A stretch of DNA of 64,000 nt from an uncultured Senegalimassilia sp. (GTDB lineage: Bacteria; Actinomycetota; Coriobacteriia; Coriobacteriales; Eggerthellaceae). Location: contig NZ_CABQJR010000006.1 of NCBI RefSeq assembly GCF_902464545.1, positions 1 to 64,000 on the forward strand, read 5' to 3'. Of this stretch, positions 19,874-27,842 are shown in pieces. The notes under the pieces are model-generated. The model was given only the letters and a program-made list of their open reading frames with translations, made no database searches and was not told the origin of the DNA. Each line of letters begins with the position of its first letter. Within the stretch, counting starts at the first letter, position 1. Both the position numbers and the translations under genes were made by a program.

Positions 19874-21649
19874 CTATTGCCGGACGCTGTCCGGACCCCC
19901 ATTCATCGCCGCAGCGATGATGCGCTCCGCCTTCGCCACGTCGATCGGCTTGGCCATGTGGGCGTTCATTCCGGCTTCCAAGCAGTCCCGCACATCCTCT
20001 TGGAAGGCGTTGCCCGTCATCGCGATGATGGGGATGCTTGCGGCATCGGAGCGGTCGAGGGCGCGTATTGCCCTGGTAGCTGCCAAACCGTCCATCTTCG
20101 GCATCACCACGTCCATGAGGATGACATCGAAGGTTCCGGCGGGGTTTGCGGCAAACGCCTCCAACGCCTGCGCGCCGTCGCCGGCGATCGACACGTATGC
20201 ACCGTCGCCCTCCAGAATCGTTGCGGCGATTTCGGCGTTCAGGTCATTGTCTTCAACCAGCAGCAAGCGGCGGCCTTGCAGAGCGGATCCGTTCGCTGCC
20301 TGCTCGGTTTCGCGCGGTGCCGGAGCCAGGTCGAACGGGATGGAGATCACGAACGTGGACCCCTCGTTCAGCTCGCTGGAGATATCGATGGAGCCGCCCA
20401 TCAGCTCGATGAGCTGTTTGACGATGGGCATGCCCAAGCCCGTGCCGCCGACGGTGCCCGCCACACTCGACTCGCGCGCAAAAGGCTCGAACACGCGCTT
20501 CAGGAACTCCGGGCTCATGCCGATGCCGGTATCGGTGATCTCCCAACAGAGCAAAACCTTGCCATCGGGCAGCTCGCTTGAGGTCACATGCGTTATCACT
20601 TTGCCTCCGGGGCGGTTGTACTTGATGCAGTTGCTGTAGATGTTCAGGAAGATCTGACGCAGGTACAGCTCACTGCCGAGGACATATCGATACGCGATGC
20701 TATCCTCCTCCTGGCGGCCCTCCATGATCACGCCCGCCTCGGCGGCGAGCAGCTGCATGATGTCGTCGACATCGGCCTGCAAATGCGCAAAGTCGACAGG
20801 CTCGCGCACAAGGGCAAGCTCGCCCTCACCGAGTTTGCTGGCCTGAAGCGTGTCGTCGATAAGGGAAAGCAGGTGCCTGGCCGCTGTCCTCATCTTGCCG
20901 TGGCTCTCCCACAGTAGGGCCTCGTCGTCACGGTTGCGTTCACAGAGCTCCAAAAGCCCCAGGATGCAGTTCAAGGGGGTCCTCATGTCATGGCTCATTC
21001 GGTGGAGGAAGTCGGTCTTCACCTTGCTTGCGTGGTCCGCGCGCTCGAGAGCCTGCTCAAGGGCCTGCTGCTGGCGCGCCTGGTTCTTGACCGCATCGTC
21101 GATGTCCACGAGCACGCCCATGCATGAGCGCGCGATGCCCTGTTCGTCGCGCCGGAACTTCGCGGCGGCGCGGACCCACATGCGCTTGCCGTCCTTGCGC
21201 CGCACGCAGTAGTTGACGTCGTACGGGCCTCCCTCCGTTGCGGCGATGCGAAACTCGTTGTTGATGCGAGCAAGATCGTCGGGGGCGATGAACCTGTCCG
21301 GGTTCTCGCCGTTTTCGGGGAAGTCGTCCTCGCTTTCGAAGCCGAGGACGCGACGGCACCCGTCGGAAAACCAGAATCCCATGGGGTTGCCTTCGTCATC
21401 GAAATCGGCAGTCCAGCAGGCAGCGTACAAAAGATCGCGAGCATCGGCCGCTTCCTGCTCGAAGGCGCGTTCGGCAAGGGCGCGCTGTTTCTGCTTGATT
21501 TCGTTCTCCGCCTCGGCGAGCGCGCGCTGCGTCCGACGCAGCTCCTCCATGAGCAGCCGTTCGCGCTCCTCGCGATCCGCGACGCCGGCGAAGTCAAAGG
21601 AAGACGAAGCATCTCCCTGCTCCGATCCGGCTTTCAGATCGTCGTTCAT
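19874..21649 (-). CDS. Soluble hybrid histidine kinase (PAS-HisKA-HATPase-REC)
   Basis: 591 residues, no membrane helix. A coiled coil (about 25-70) leads into a PAS domain (about 75-185, with WFSDGCRRVLGF and DGKRMWVR), HisKA with SHDMRTPLN and phospho-acceptor H220, HATPase (GGTGLGMPIVKQLIE) and a C-terminal receiver (LLLVEDND; acceptor Asp in ILMDVVMPKMDG). It would sense a cytoplasmic signal through PAS and pass phosphate to its own receiver. No output domain, so another phosphotransfer partner is expected. The next gene upstream on the same strand is a winged-helix regulator, separated by a terminator hairpin. Confidence 0.92.
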   Translation of the reverse strand: MNDDLKAGSEQGDASSSFDFAGVADREERERLLMEELRRTQRALAEAENEIKQKQRALAERAFEQEAADARDLLYAACWTADFDDEGNPMGFWFSDGCRRVLGFESEDDFPENGENPDRFIAPDDLARINNEFRIAATEGGPYDVNYCVRRKDGKRMWVRAAAKFRRDEQGIARSCMGVLVDIDDAVKNQARQQQALEQALERADHASKVKTDFLHRMSHDMRTPLNCILGLLELCERNRDDEALLWESHGKMRTAARHLLSLIDDTLQASKLGEGELALVREPVDFAHLQADVDDIMQLLAAEAGVIMEGRQEEDSIAYRYVLGSELYLRQIFLNIYSNCIKYNRPGGKVITHVTSSELPDGKVLLCWEITDTGIGMSPEFLKRVFEPFARESSVAGTVGGTGLGMPIVKQLIELMGGSIDISSELNEGSTFVISIPFDLAPAPRETEQAANGSALQGRRLLLVEDNDLNAEIAATILEGDGAYVSIAGDGAQALEAFAANPAGTFDVILMDVVMPKMDGLAATRAIRALDRSDAASIPIIAMTGNAFQEDVRDCLEAGMNAHMAKPIDVAKAERIIAAAMNGGPDSVRQ

Positions 21650-21703
21650 GTTCGCCCCCCAATCATCGACCGATACGTCCCGCTTCCGTATGACCCCAAC
21701 GAA

Positions 21704-21735
21704 AAGCCGCCGACGCGCTGAGCCGTCGGCGGCTT
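21704..21735 (-). terminator. Terminator of the winged-helix gene
   Basis: 11-bp perfect stem, AAGCCGCCGAC (21704-21714) with GTCGGCGGCTT (21725-21735). The minus strand then reads TTCG after CTT, so the run of four T overlaps the stem end. Confidence 0.65.
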
Positions 21736-21750
21736 GGGAACAACTTCAAT

Positions 21751-22029
21751 CTATTGCTTTGAACCGGCTCCGATGAAGTACACGTTGCCGAGCTGGGAAC
21801 CGTGTTCATCGAAACGCGCCGTCGAGACGATCAGCCCGTCGTCGCGCATGCGGCGAACGGCGCGATCGACCGTCTTCGGGCACACGCCGAGCTTTTCCGC
21901 AATGGCGTTTTTGGTGTCGGAGCAACCCTGCGCACCGCACGAGGCGATATAACCGAGAATCCTCAGTTGAGAATTGGTCAACCCCACGCTTTGTTGCCGC
22001 CGAGCTGGTTCCGCTCCGGCGTGACTCAC
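21751..22029 (-). CDS. Small winged-helix DNA-binding regulator (paralogue of 11150-11482)
   Basis: 92 residues, GTG start at 22027-22029 with AGGGG about 6 bases upstream. Core LTNSQLRILGYIASCG, CSDTKNAIAEKLGVCPKTVDRAVRRM and DDGLIVSTARFDEHG align nearly residue for residue with the protein at 11150-11482, marking a within-genome gene family. It adds two Cys (in ASCGAQGC) in the first helix region that could be redox-active. It precedes the hybrid kinase gene on the same strand, but a terminator lies between. Confidence 0.75.
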   Translation of the reverse strand: MSHAGAEPARRQQSVGLTNSQLRILGYIASCGAQGCSDTKNAIAEKLGVCPKTVDRAVRRMRDDGLIVSTARFDEHGSQLGNVYFIGAGSKQ

Positions 22030-22491
22030 AGCAATCCCCTCACTTTTCCCATAATCGGCGGAAGCCGCCGCTCAAAATCTAGCTTTGGGGTACTTTAGCG
22101 CAACGCTATCGCTTGCGTCAAGCGTGATGTGTCACCCCCTATTCATCTGCTTGATTACGATTAGTTTTGAGCCGCTATAACCGTTTTATATGGGGTTATG
22201 ACCAGCTTGGCGAAAAATGAAACGCAACAACTATCATTATTCCATGGCATTTGGGGGCCGGGGGAATCGAAGGCGCGAGCGCCCGAAACGCGAACGTCGC
22301 TGAGGGCTCAGCTCTTTAGCGGTTGCGGCGTCTTGCGGCAGCGACAGCCGTCGCGGCGACGTTATCGGCAGCGTCGTTCGCCGTTGCACTCGGGGCGCTG
22401 CTGCGCGATGAGCTCTGTATAAGATGCTTATGGGTATGATACTCGTGAGTCTCTTATACAAGCAGCGGATCGACCTTGAAGCGAGGACAAG
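22030..22491. other. Intergenic region without a supported gene
   Basis: 462 bases. AT-rich near 22130-22200 (probable promoter area of the winged-helix gene). A 9-bp inverted repeat TGTATAAGA (22416-22424) and TCTTATACA (22452-22460) flanks a small dyad ACTCGTGAGT (22441-22450), downstream of the epimerase stop. Short frames on both strands have no supporting signal. Confidence 0.35.
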
Positions 22492-23385
22492 CTAGAACAG
22501 CGTGATATGGAACGTGCGCTCGTCGGTTTCTCCTGGGGCAAGCAGCGTCATGCCGGCTTTGTGCTCGAACACGTCGTCCTCATCGTGGGCGGTGGTGTGC
22601 CCCGACCACGGCTCAAGCGCCACGAATGGCGCATCGTTGGCCGCAGACCATACGCCGATATAGGGAAAGCCCGGAAACTCGACGCGCACGCCATGCCCGC
22701 TTTTCGCGCCCAGCAGCGTGAGCACGCTGTCGGGAACGTCCGTGAACATCAGCGCATCGTGGGCGAACGACGCATGCGTGAGCACCACGGTGTCCGAGCC
22801 CTGCGGGCATTCAAATGCGTTATCCCAGCTCATAAGGCCATCTTCACCGATCACCGGCAATGTGCAGCTCCAGGGTCGGGCGAACTTGAGGACGTAATCC
22901 TCGAACGCCTCGTCGACCGCATCGCCCATGGGCACGTTGAACGCCGGATGCCCGCCCACGCAAAACGGCAGCGTCGCGTCGCCGGTGTTCGTCACGCGGA
23001 ACGTCTGGGAAAGCGTGGCCTCACCCGTGATGGCGTAGGTCATGTTCAGCTTGAAGCTATACGGATACGCGGCGCGCGTTTCGGCCGAATCGCGCAGCCC
23101 GAAGGTGACCGACGACCCATCAGCGGCGCGGTCGACCACCGCATGCTCATAGTTGCGCGCGATGCCGTGGCGCCCCATCACGCACGGGCCCTGCGCCGAT
23201 TCCGCACGCCCATCGCGCAACGACCCCACGATGGGGAACAAAACCGGCGCCCGTCTGGCCCAAAACCGCGGATCGCCCTGCCATAGATACTCGCGGCCAT
23301 CCAACCGCAGGCTGAGCAGCTGTGCTCCCATGGGGTCGACGACAGCGCTCAGGCGCCCATGGCGAAGGGAAACGGGTTCGAGCAT
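22492..23385 (-). CDS. Aldose 1-epimerase family protein
   Basis: 297 residues of galactose-mutarotase fold, in the LacX/YeaD-like branch. Seen: RRAPVLFPIVGSL, MGRHGIARN with the conserved His-Gly, CVGGHPAFN with the second His, and FVALEPWSG near the end, with the catalytic Glu. It interconverts anomers of free hexoses or sugar phosphates in the cytoplasm. AAGGA lies 7 bases before the ATG. The sequence just upstream (23424-23513), and a piece of this coding region, recur near 27600. Confidence 0.85.
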   Translation of the reverse strand: MLEPVSLRHGRLSAVVDPMGAQLLSLRLDGREYLWQGDPRFWARRAPVLFPIVGSLRDGRAESAQGPCVMGRHGIARNYEHAVVDRAADGSSVTFGLRDSAETRAAYPYSFKLNMTYAITGEATLSQTFRVTNTGDATLPFCVGGHPAFNVPMGDAVDEAFEDYVLKFARPWSCTLPVIGEDGLMSWDNAFECPQGSDTVVLTHASFAHDALMFTDVPDSVLTLLGAKSGHGVRVEFPGFPYIGVWSAANDAPFVALEPWSGHTTAHDEDDVFEHKAGMTLLAPGETDERTFHITLF

Positions 23386-23423
23386 GGCGGGTCCTTTCTT
23401 TCGATACCGCTTGCTATCCTACC

Positions 23424-23513
23424 CGCAAAAAGCGGCGCCCGCATGATATACGGGCGCCGCCATCAAGTTCGCGCATCGCGCTTCGTTTCGCGGGTCAGGG
23501 CCGATGCCTTGCT
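23424..23513. repeat. Copy A of a duplicated ~90-bp segment with hairpin
   Basis: CGCAAAAAGCGGCGCCCG, then a stem GGCGCCCG/CGGGCGCC around CATGATATA. The first about 60 bases match 27646-27705 almost exactly (one substitution), and similarity decays over the next 30. The hairpin lies between the TlpA-like gene stop and the epimerase start. Confidence 0.8.
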
Positions 23514-23605
23514 CCCTCGGTGCCGCATGGAAAGCTATCGAGCCCGAAGTCCCGCGTTGCCCGCATGTCGCCAACCCTTGCCGAGCACAGCGTAACCGCC
23601 CCGCT

Positions 23606-24589
23606 TTATCGTCCGCTGTTCGCAATCGCCTCGTCGACCAGCGCGTCGAGCTTCTTCGCTTGCTCGCCGGACGTGATTGCACCCACGATGGGCTGTCCCA
23701 CGATGTCGCCGTTGCTATCGACCACGTAGGTGGTTGGATACGAGTACAGCTTGGAAGCGAACTTGCCGGCTTCGCTATCCGAGCCGAACCAGATGTTCTT
23801 ATAAGACACGCCCTTTTTCTCCAAGATGCTCTTCGCCTCGGAAATCGCAGCTTTGTCGCCGTCAAGGGTAAAGGAATTGACGCCCACGACCGCGCCGCCC
23901 TTGTCCGCCAGCTTCTGGTTAAGCGCCTCCAATTCCCCAAGCTCGCCCACGCACGGCTTGCAGGTAGTGAACCAGAAGTTGACAACCGTAACGGTGTTGT
24001 TCGAGAACAGCTCATCGCTGCTCACGTCGTTACCGTCAAGGTCCTTCCCGTTGAAGCTCGGGAACTTCTCCGTCCCCTCGGCTTTTGCCGTCATGCCCGC
24101 GCTCTGGGCGTCAACGCTCTCGCCCTGGCCCGGCGTGCTGCCGCATCCGGGGAATTCCTGCTCCAGAGCCGCAAGCTTGTCCTCAATCCGTTTGATCTGC
24201 TCCGCCCCGGTTTTCAGCGTTTCCAGCTCCTGTGCCGTGAACTTATCCTTGGCGCCTTCAAGCGTAGCTAAAAGGAAGTCGCCATAGTTGCTGCCATCCT
24301 CGATCATCGGGCTTTCCTTGCTTGCCGAAAGGAACAGCTTCTCCCAAAGCTGCGAATCGGCCGAAAGCACTTCGTTTTCCTTCTGCATAAGCTGCTCATA
24401 CAGCTTCGCCGCCTCATCGGCTCCGCCCGGCTGCGTCTCGATCAACGCAGCAGCATCGGATGTGCCTGCCGGGCTTTCCTCGCCGCCGGCGCCGGCAGAG
24501 CACGCGGCAAGGCAGATTGCCAGCAGAAATACGGCCAACACCGCCGAGATTTTCAACAGCTTCGCATTCATACTCTTGATCTTCCTCAT
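23606..24589 (-). CDS. TlpA-like thioredoxin-fold lipoprotein
   Basis: 327 residues from the ATG at 24587-24589, chosen because GGAGGAAT lies 5-6 bases upstream. Signal peptide with lipobox LAAC (C30). The middle (40-165) is helical and charged. The C-terminal redoxin domain has the active site FWFTTCKPC (C210, C213) and the cis-Pro loop YSYPTTYVVD. Acts outside the membrane as a thiol-disulfide reductase. Same strand and order as the membrane ferredoxin and the CXXC mini-protein, implying electron flow from the membrane protein to this thioredoxin. Confidence 0.85.
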   Translation of the reverse strand: MRKIKSMNAKLLKISAVLAVFLLAICLAACSAGAGGEESPAGTSDAAALIETQPGGADEAAKLYEQLMQKENEVLSADSQLWEKLFLSASKESPMIEDGSNYGDFLLATLEGAKDKFTAQELETLKTGAEQIKRIEDKLAALEQEFPGCGSTPGQGESVDAQSAGMTAKAEGTEKFPSFNGKDLDGNDVSSDELFSNNTVTVVNFWFTTCKPCVGELGELEALNQKLADKGGAVVGVNSFTLDGDKAAISEAKSILEKKGVSYKNIWFGSDSEAGKFASKLYSYPTTYVVDSNGDIVGQPIVGAITSGEQAKKLDALVDEAIANSGR

Positions 24590-24620
24590 TTCGATTCCTC
24601 CGTTTTTCAATCGATATCCG

Positions 24621-25535
24621 TTATTCGAGCCTATCCGCCTCCGCGGCGCGATGACCACATGACACGCACATGCCGAAGCGATAGCTGATGGCATCAACGG
24701 GACAAGCGTTCACGCACATCCCGCAGCGTATGCATTCGGCGTGGTCCGGTGAAGCCGTCACGTCGACATCCATCTTGCAAGTCCTCGCGCACGTACCGCA
24801 GGAGATGCATTTGCCCTGATCGACCTTCATCCCCAGCAAGGAAACCTTGTTCATCAGGGCATAGAACGCGCCAAGGGGGCAAACCCATTTGCAAAACGGC
24901 CGATAGAACAGCACGCTCAGCACAACAACTGCGATCAATACCGCAAGCTTCCACGTGAACAACGCCCCCAACGCCGATCGGATGCCGCTATCGACGAGGG
25001 AAAGCGGGATCGCACCCTCGAGAACGCCTTGGGGACAGATGTACTTGCAGAACAGCGGGTCGCCCATGCCGACGTCGTTCACGAGCACCGCGGGCAGGAG
25101 CACTACGGTCAACGCCAACACCCCGTACTTCACGTATCTCAACGGCTTGAGCTTGCTCGTGGACAGCTTTTTGCCCGGAATCTTGTGCAGCAGTTCCTGC
25201 AGCCAGCCGAACGGGCACAAAAATCCGCACACGAAACGTCCCAGCAGCACGCCCGTCAAAATCAAGAACCCGGTCACGTAATACGAGAAGCTGAACTTCG
25301 ACGATCCGACCACCGCTTGAAAGGCGCCAATAGGACAAGCACCCGCAGCGGCTGGACAGGAATAGCAGTTCAAACCAGGTACGCACACCGCTTTCGAACC
25401 GCCCTGATAAATACCGCCCTTGATAAGGTTCGGCAGGTGGATATTCGAAAGCAATGCGGCACCCGCCTGGACAAACCCGCGGAAACGGCTTAAAAGCCAC
25501 GACGCATGGAAGTTTCCCTTACCCAATCCCAACAC
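24621..25535 (-). CDS. NapH/YccM-like membrane ferredoxin
   Basis: About 304 residues if translation starts at the GTG at 25533-25535, which overlaps the end of the CXXC mini-protein gene; the exact start is uncertain. Features: CVPGLNCYSCPAAAGACPIG near the N-terminus, several helices, CGFLCPFGWLQEL, a CX3CP pair (CKYICP), FCKWVCPLGAFY, then a two-cluster ferredoxin (CISCGTCARTC, CIRCGMCVNACP) and a final CVSCGH. Transfers electrons across or along the membrane from the quinone pool or cytoplasm. Likely partner of the TlpA-like lipoprotein downstream. Confidence 0.83.
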   Translation of the reverse strand: MLGLGKGNFHASWLLSRFRGFVQAGAALLSNIHLPNLIKGGIYQGGSKAVCVPGLNCYSCPAAAGACPIGAFQAVVGSSKFSFSYYVTGFLILTGVLLGRFVCGFLCPFGWLQELLHKIPGKKLSTSKLKPLRYVKYGVLALTVVLLPAVLVNDVGMGDPLFCKYICPQGVLEGAIPLSLVDSGIRSALGALFTWKLAVLIAVVVLSVLFYRPFCKWVCPLGAFYALMNKVSLLGMKVDQGKCISCGTCARTCKMDVDVTASPDHAECIRCGMCVNACPVDAISYRFGMCVSCGHRAAEADRLE

Positions 25536-25665
25536 ACTCCAAACACAGCCTGATAGCCTTGCTGAGCACGATGTCGGCCTCACCCCGAAGGGCGCCGACG
25601 CCCACCATGGCCGCCCCGACGATCAGCAAGATCGCCTGGAATACCGCCTTCCTTGTTTTGAACAA
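25519..25665 (-). CDS. CD1871A-family CXXC mini-protein
   Basis: 48 residues, TTG start at 25663-25665 with AGGAG about 7 bases upstream. One hydrophobic helix (AILLIVGAAMVGVGAL), then RGEADIVLSKAIRLCLECVGIG with C41 and C44. This matches the short family typified by C. difficile CD1871A: one membrane helix followed by a terminal CXXC. Stop codon overlaps the start of the membrane ferredoxin gene, so the two are translationally coupled. The family recurs beside such ferredoxins and TlpA-like proteins; its biochemical role is unknown. Confidence 0.78.
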   Translation of the reverse strand: MFKTRKAVFQAILLIVGAAMVGVGALRGEADIVLSKAIRLCLECVGIG

Positions 25666-25755
25666 TCTGACACTCCTTTCGTTCTTGGGCATATGTAATC
25701 ATGTCTGCTATAAAATCCGCGTTAAGGAACAACACGTATGAGCCGGAGGCCCGAT

Positions 25756-26430
25756 ATGCGTATTTTGGTTGTCGAGGACGAAAAGGCGCTGTGCGACGCA
25801 ATCGCCCGCAGCCTTCGCCATCTTGCCTATAGCGTCGATTGCTGCCATGATGGGCAAACGGCTATCGACCTGCTCGCCATCGAAACCTTCGACCTGGTCG
25901 TGCTCGACCTGAACCTTCCCGAAGCGGACGGCATGACGGTGCTTGAAACGCTTCGGGAAACCGACCACGACACGAAGGTGCTGATCTTATCGGCACGATG
26001 CGACATCGCTGATAAGGTAGGCGGCTTGGACGCTGGGGCCAACGATTACCTGACAAAACCGTTTCACTTAGAAGAGCTGGCAGCCAGGATACGAAGCCTG
26101 ACCCGCAGGCGATTTATTCAAGACAGCACCGTGCTGACCTGCGGAACCCTTTCTTTTGACACAAGCTCTCGTAAGGCTTGCGCAAACAATCGATCCCTTT
26201 CCCTGACTCGAAAGGAAACGGGCATATTGGAGTACCTGATGCTCAACCAAGGGCGACCGGTTAGCCAGGAGGAGCTCCTCGAGCACGTGTGGGACTGCAA
26301 CGCGAACAGCTTCAGCAATTCAGCCAGGGTCCATATGTCGGCGCTTAGGAAGAAGCTGCGCGAATCGCTCGGGCACGACCCTATCAGCAACCGCATAGGG
26401 CAAGGCTACGTGATGGAGGATAGTGAATGA
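25756..26430 (+). CDS. OmpR/PhoB-family response regulator
   Basis: 224 residues from the ATG at 25756, which has GGAGG 7 bases upstream (an in-frame ATG at 25738 has none). Receiver: VVEDE, phospho-Asp in LVVLDLNLPEADG, KPF. DNA-binding winged helix in the C-terminal half (LTRKETGILEYLML, VHMSALRKKL, IGQGYVM). Overlaps the kinase gene by 4 bases (ATGA). Divergent from the CXXC/ferredoxin/TlpA operon, which it probably controls. Confidence 0.93.
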   Translation: MRILVVEDEKALCDAIARSLRHLAYSVDCCHDGQTAIDLLAIETFDLVVLDLNLPEADGMTVLETLRETDHDTKVLILSARCDIADKVGGLDAGANDYLTKPFHLEELAARIRSLTRRRFIQDSTVLTCGTLSFDTSSRKACANNRSLSLTRKETGILEYLMLNQGRPVSQEELLEHVWDCNANSFSNSARVHMSALRKKLRESLGHDPISNRIGQGYVMEDSE

Positions 26431-27569
26431 AGGACCTTTCACTGCAATGGCGCATCACGTTGATGACGGCCGCCCTCGTCTGCGCGGCCTGCCTATCGAT
26501 GAACTTCCTTGTCGGCTACTCCGGAATGCAATATATGGATGAGATCGGCAGCGAGGTATCGGCTTATAGCAACGTGAACGAGGATGTTCCCAAGTCATTC
26601 GACCCAGGAAGCGAGGACGTCGGCAATGAGCTGACGATTGTAGTGAGCGACGCGCAAAAGTCGTTCGGCGCTACAAGCTGGTGCATTACCGCTGTGGTGA
26701 CGCTTATCGGAGGCGTGCTCGCATACTTCGCAAGCGGCCGCGCACTCAGACCCCTACGGGCCTTCGCCGCGCAAATCGAACACGTGCAACCAGGGAATCT
26801 TGCCGATTCGAAAATAAGCGAGGATGTGCTTCCGGAATTCAAAAGGTTCAGCGAATCGTTCAACGGCATGATAAATCGCCTTGACGCGGGTTTCGCCGCG
26901 CAACGCCAGTTCTCCGGCAACGCCGCGCACGAGTTGCGCACGCCGCTGGCGCTCATGCAGGCCCAAATGGAGCTATTCGCAGTAGAACACCCTGACGTAC
27001 CGCCCGCGACCAACGACCTCCTTACGCTGCTGCGCGAGCAAACCGAGAGAATGTCGAGCATGACGAGCACATTGCTCGAAATGAGCGAGCTGCGCGCCAT
27101 CCCCTGCAACGACGAGATCGAACTCGCGCCCTTGATCGAGGAGGTGCTAGCAGACCTCGCCCCGCTCGCCGACCAAAAGGGCATCGCCCTCGCCTGCCGC
27201 GGAAACAGCCTGATGAACGGCAGCGACCCATTGATGTATCGGATGATGTTCAACCTTGTCGAGAATGCAATTCGCTACAGCCGTCCCGCCTCAACGATCG
27301 ACGTAACCGTCGACGAGGAAGACGATCGCGTTCTCATCCGCATCGAAGACGAGGGCTTCGGAATCCCCGAACAGCACCGAGACAGCGTGTTCCAGCCGTT
27401 TTTCCGCGTTGACAAATCTCGCAGCAGGGAATACGGGGGCGTAGGGTTGGGCCTGTCGCTGGTATGGGAAATCGCGACGCTTCACGGTGGCACGATCGAA
27501 GTCGAGAACAGCTCCAGCCACGGCACCGTCATGCTCGCAACCTTCCCTAAGCTACACGTTGCGAAGTAG
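26427..27569 (+). CDS. Membrane sensor histidine kinase
   Basis: 380 residues. TM1 (about 11-30), an acidic extracellular loop of about 55 residues, TM2 (about 86-106), HAMP-like linker (RALRPLRAF), HisKA with NAAHELRTPLAL, and HATPase motifs NLVENAIRYS, EDEGFGIP, GGVGLGLSLV. Cognate of the response regulator, with which it overlaps. The small external loop may sense an envelope redox or thiol signal, given the divergent redox operon; that is inference. Confidence 0.93.
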   Translation: MKDLSLQWRITLMTAALVCAACLSMNFLVGYSGMQYMDEIGSEVSAYSNVNEDVPKSFDPGSEDVGNELTIVVSDAQKSFGATSWCITAVVTLIGGVLAYFASGRALRPLRAFAAQIEHVQPGNLADSKISEDVLPEFKRFSESFNGMINRLDAGFAAQRQFSGNAAHELRTPLALMQAQMELFAVEHPDVPPATNDLLTLLREQTERMSSMTSTLLEMSELRAIPCNDEIELAPLIEEVLADLAPLADQKGIALACRGNSLMNGSDPLMYRMMFNLVENAIRYSRPASTIDVTVDEEDDRVLIRIEDEGFGIPEQHRDSVFQPFFRVDKSRSREYGGVGLGLSLVWEIATLHGGTIEVENSSSHGTVMLATFPKLHVAK

Positions 27570-27842
27570 CCGATTGGACTCTAAGCGTGCCTCAACCACG
27601 GCCCAAGCGCCATGAGCGGCGCATCGTTGGCGAAGAGCCCCTACGCGCAAAAAGCGGCGCCCGCATGATATACGGGCGCCGCCATCAAGTTTGCGCATCG
27701 CGCTCTTCCGCACGGGTCGGGCCGACGCCCTGCTGTCGCGCGTCGGCGAGCGAATAACCTTCCGGGCGCTCAGTTGCCGGCGGGGCCTATGCCCACGCCA
27801 GGGGCGGAACGGGGTCCCGCCGCACGTTACGCATAAGCCGCC
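27570..27842. pseudogene. Aldose-epimerase remnant and copy B of the duplicated segment
   Basis: 27591-27632 matches 22602-22641 inside the epimerase gene; on the minus strand it reads NDAPLMALGPW versus NDAPFVALEPW in the intact gene. It is followed at 27646-27734 by a near copy of 23424-23513, which in the intact locus lies 5' of the epimerase. About 780 bases of coding sequence are deleted between them. The remaining 27735-27842 shows nothing recognisable. Confidence 0.7.
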
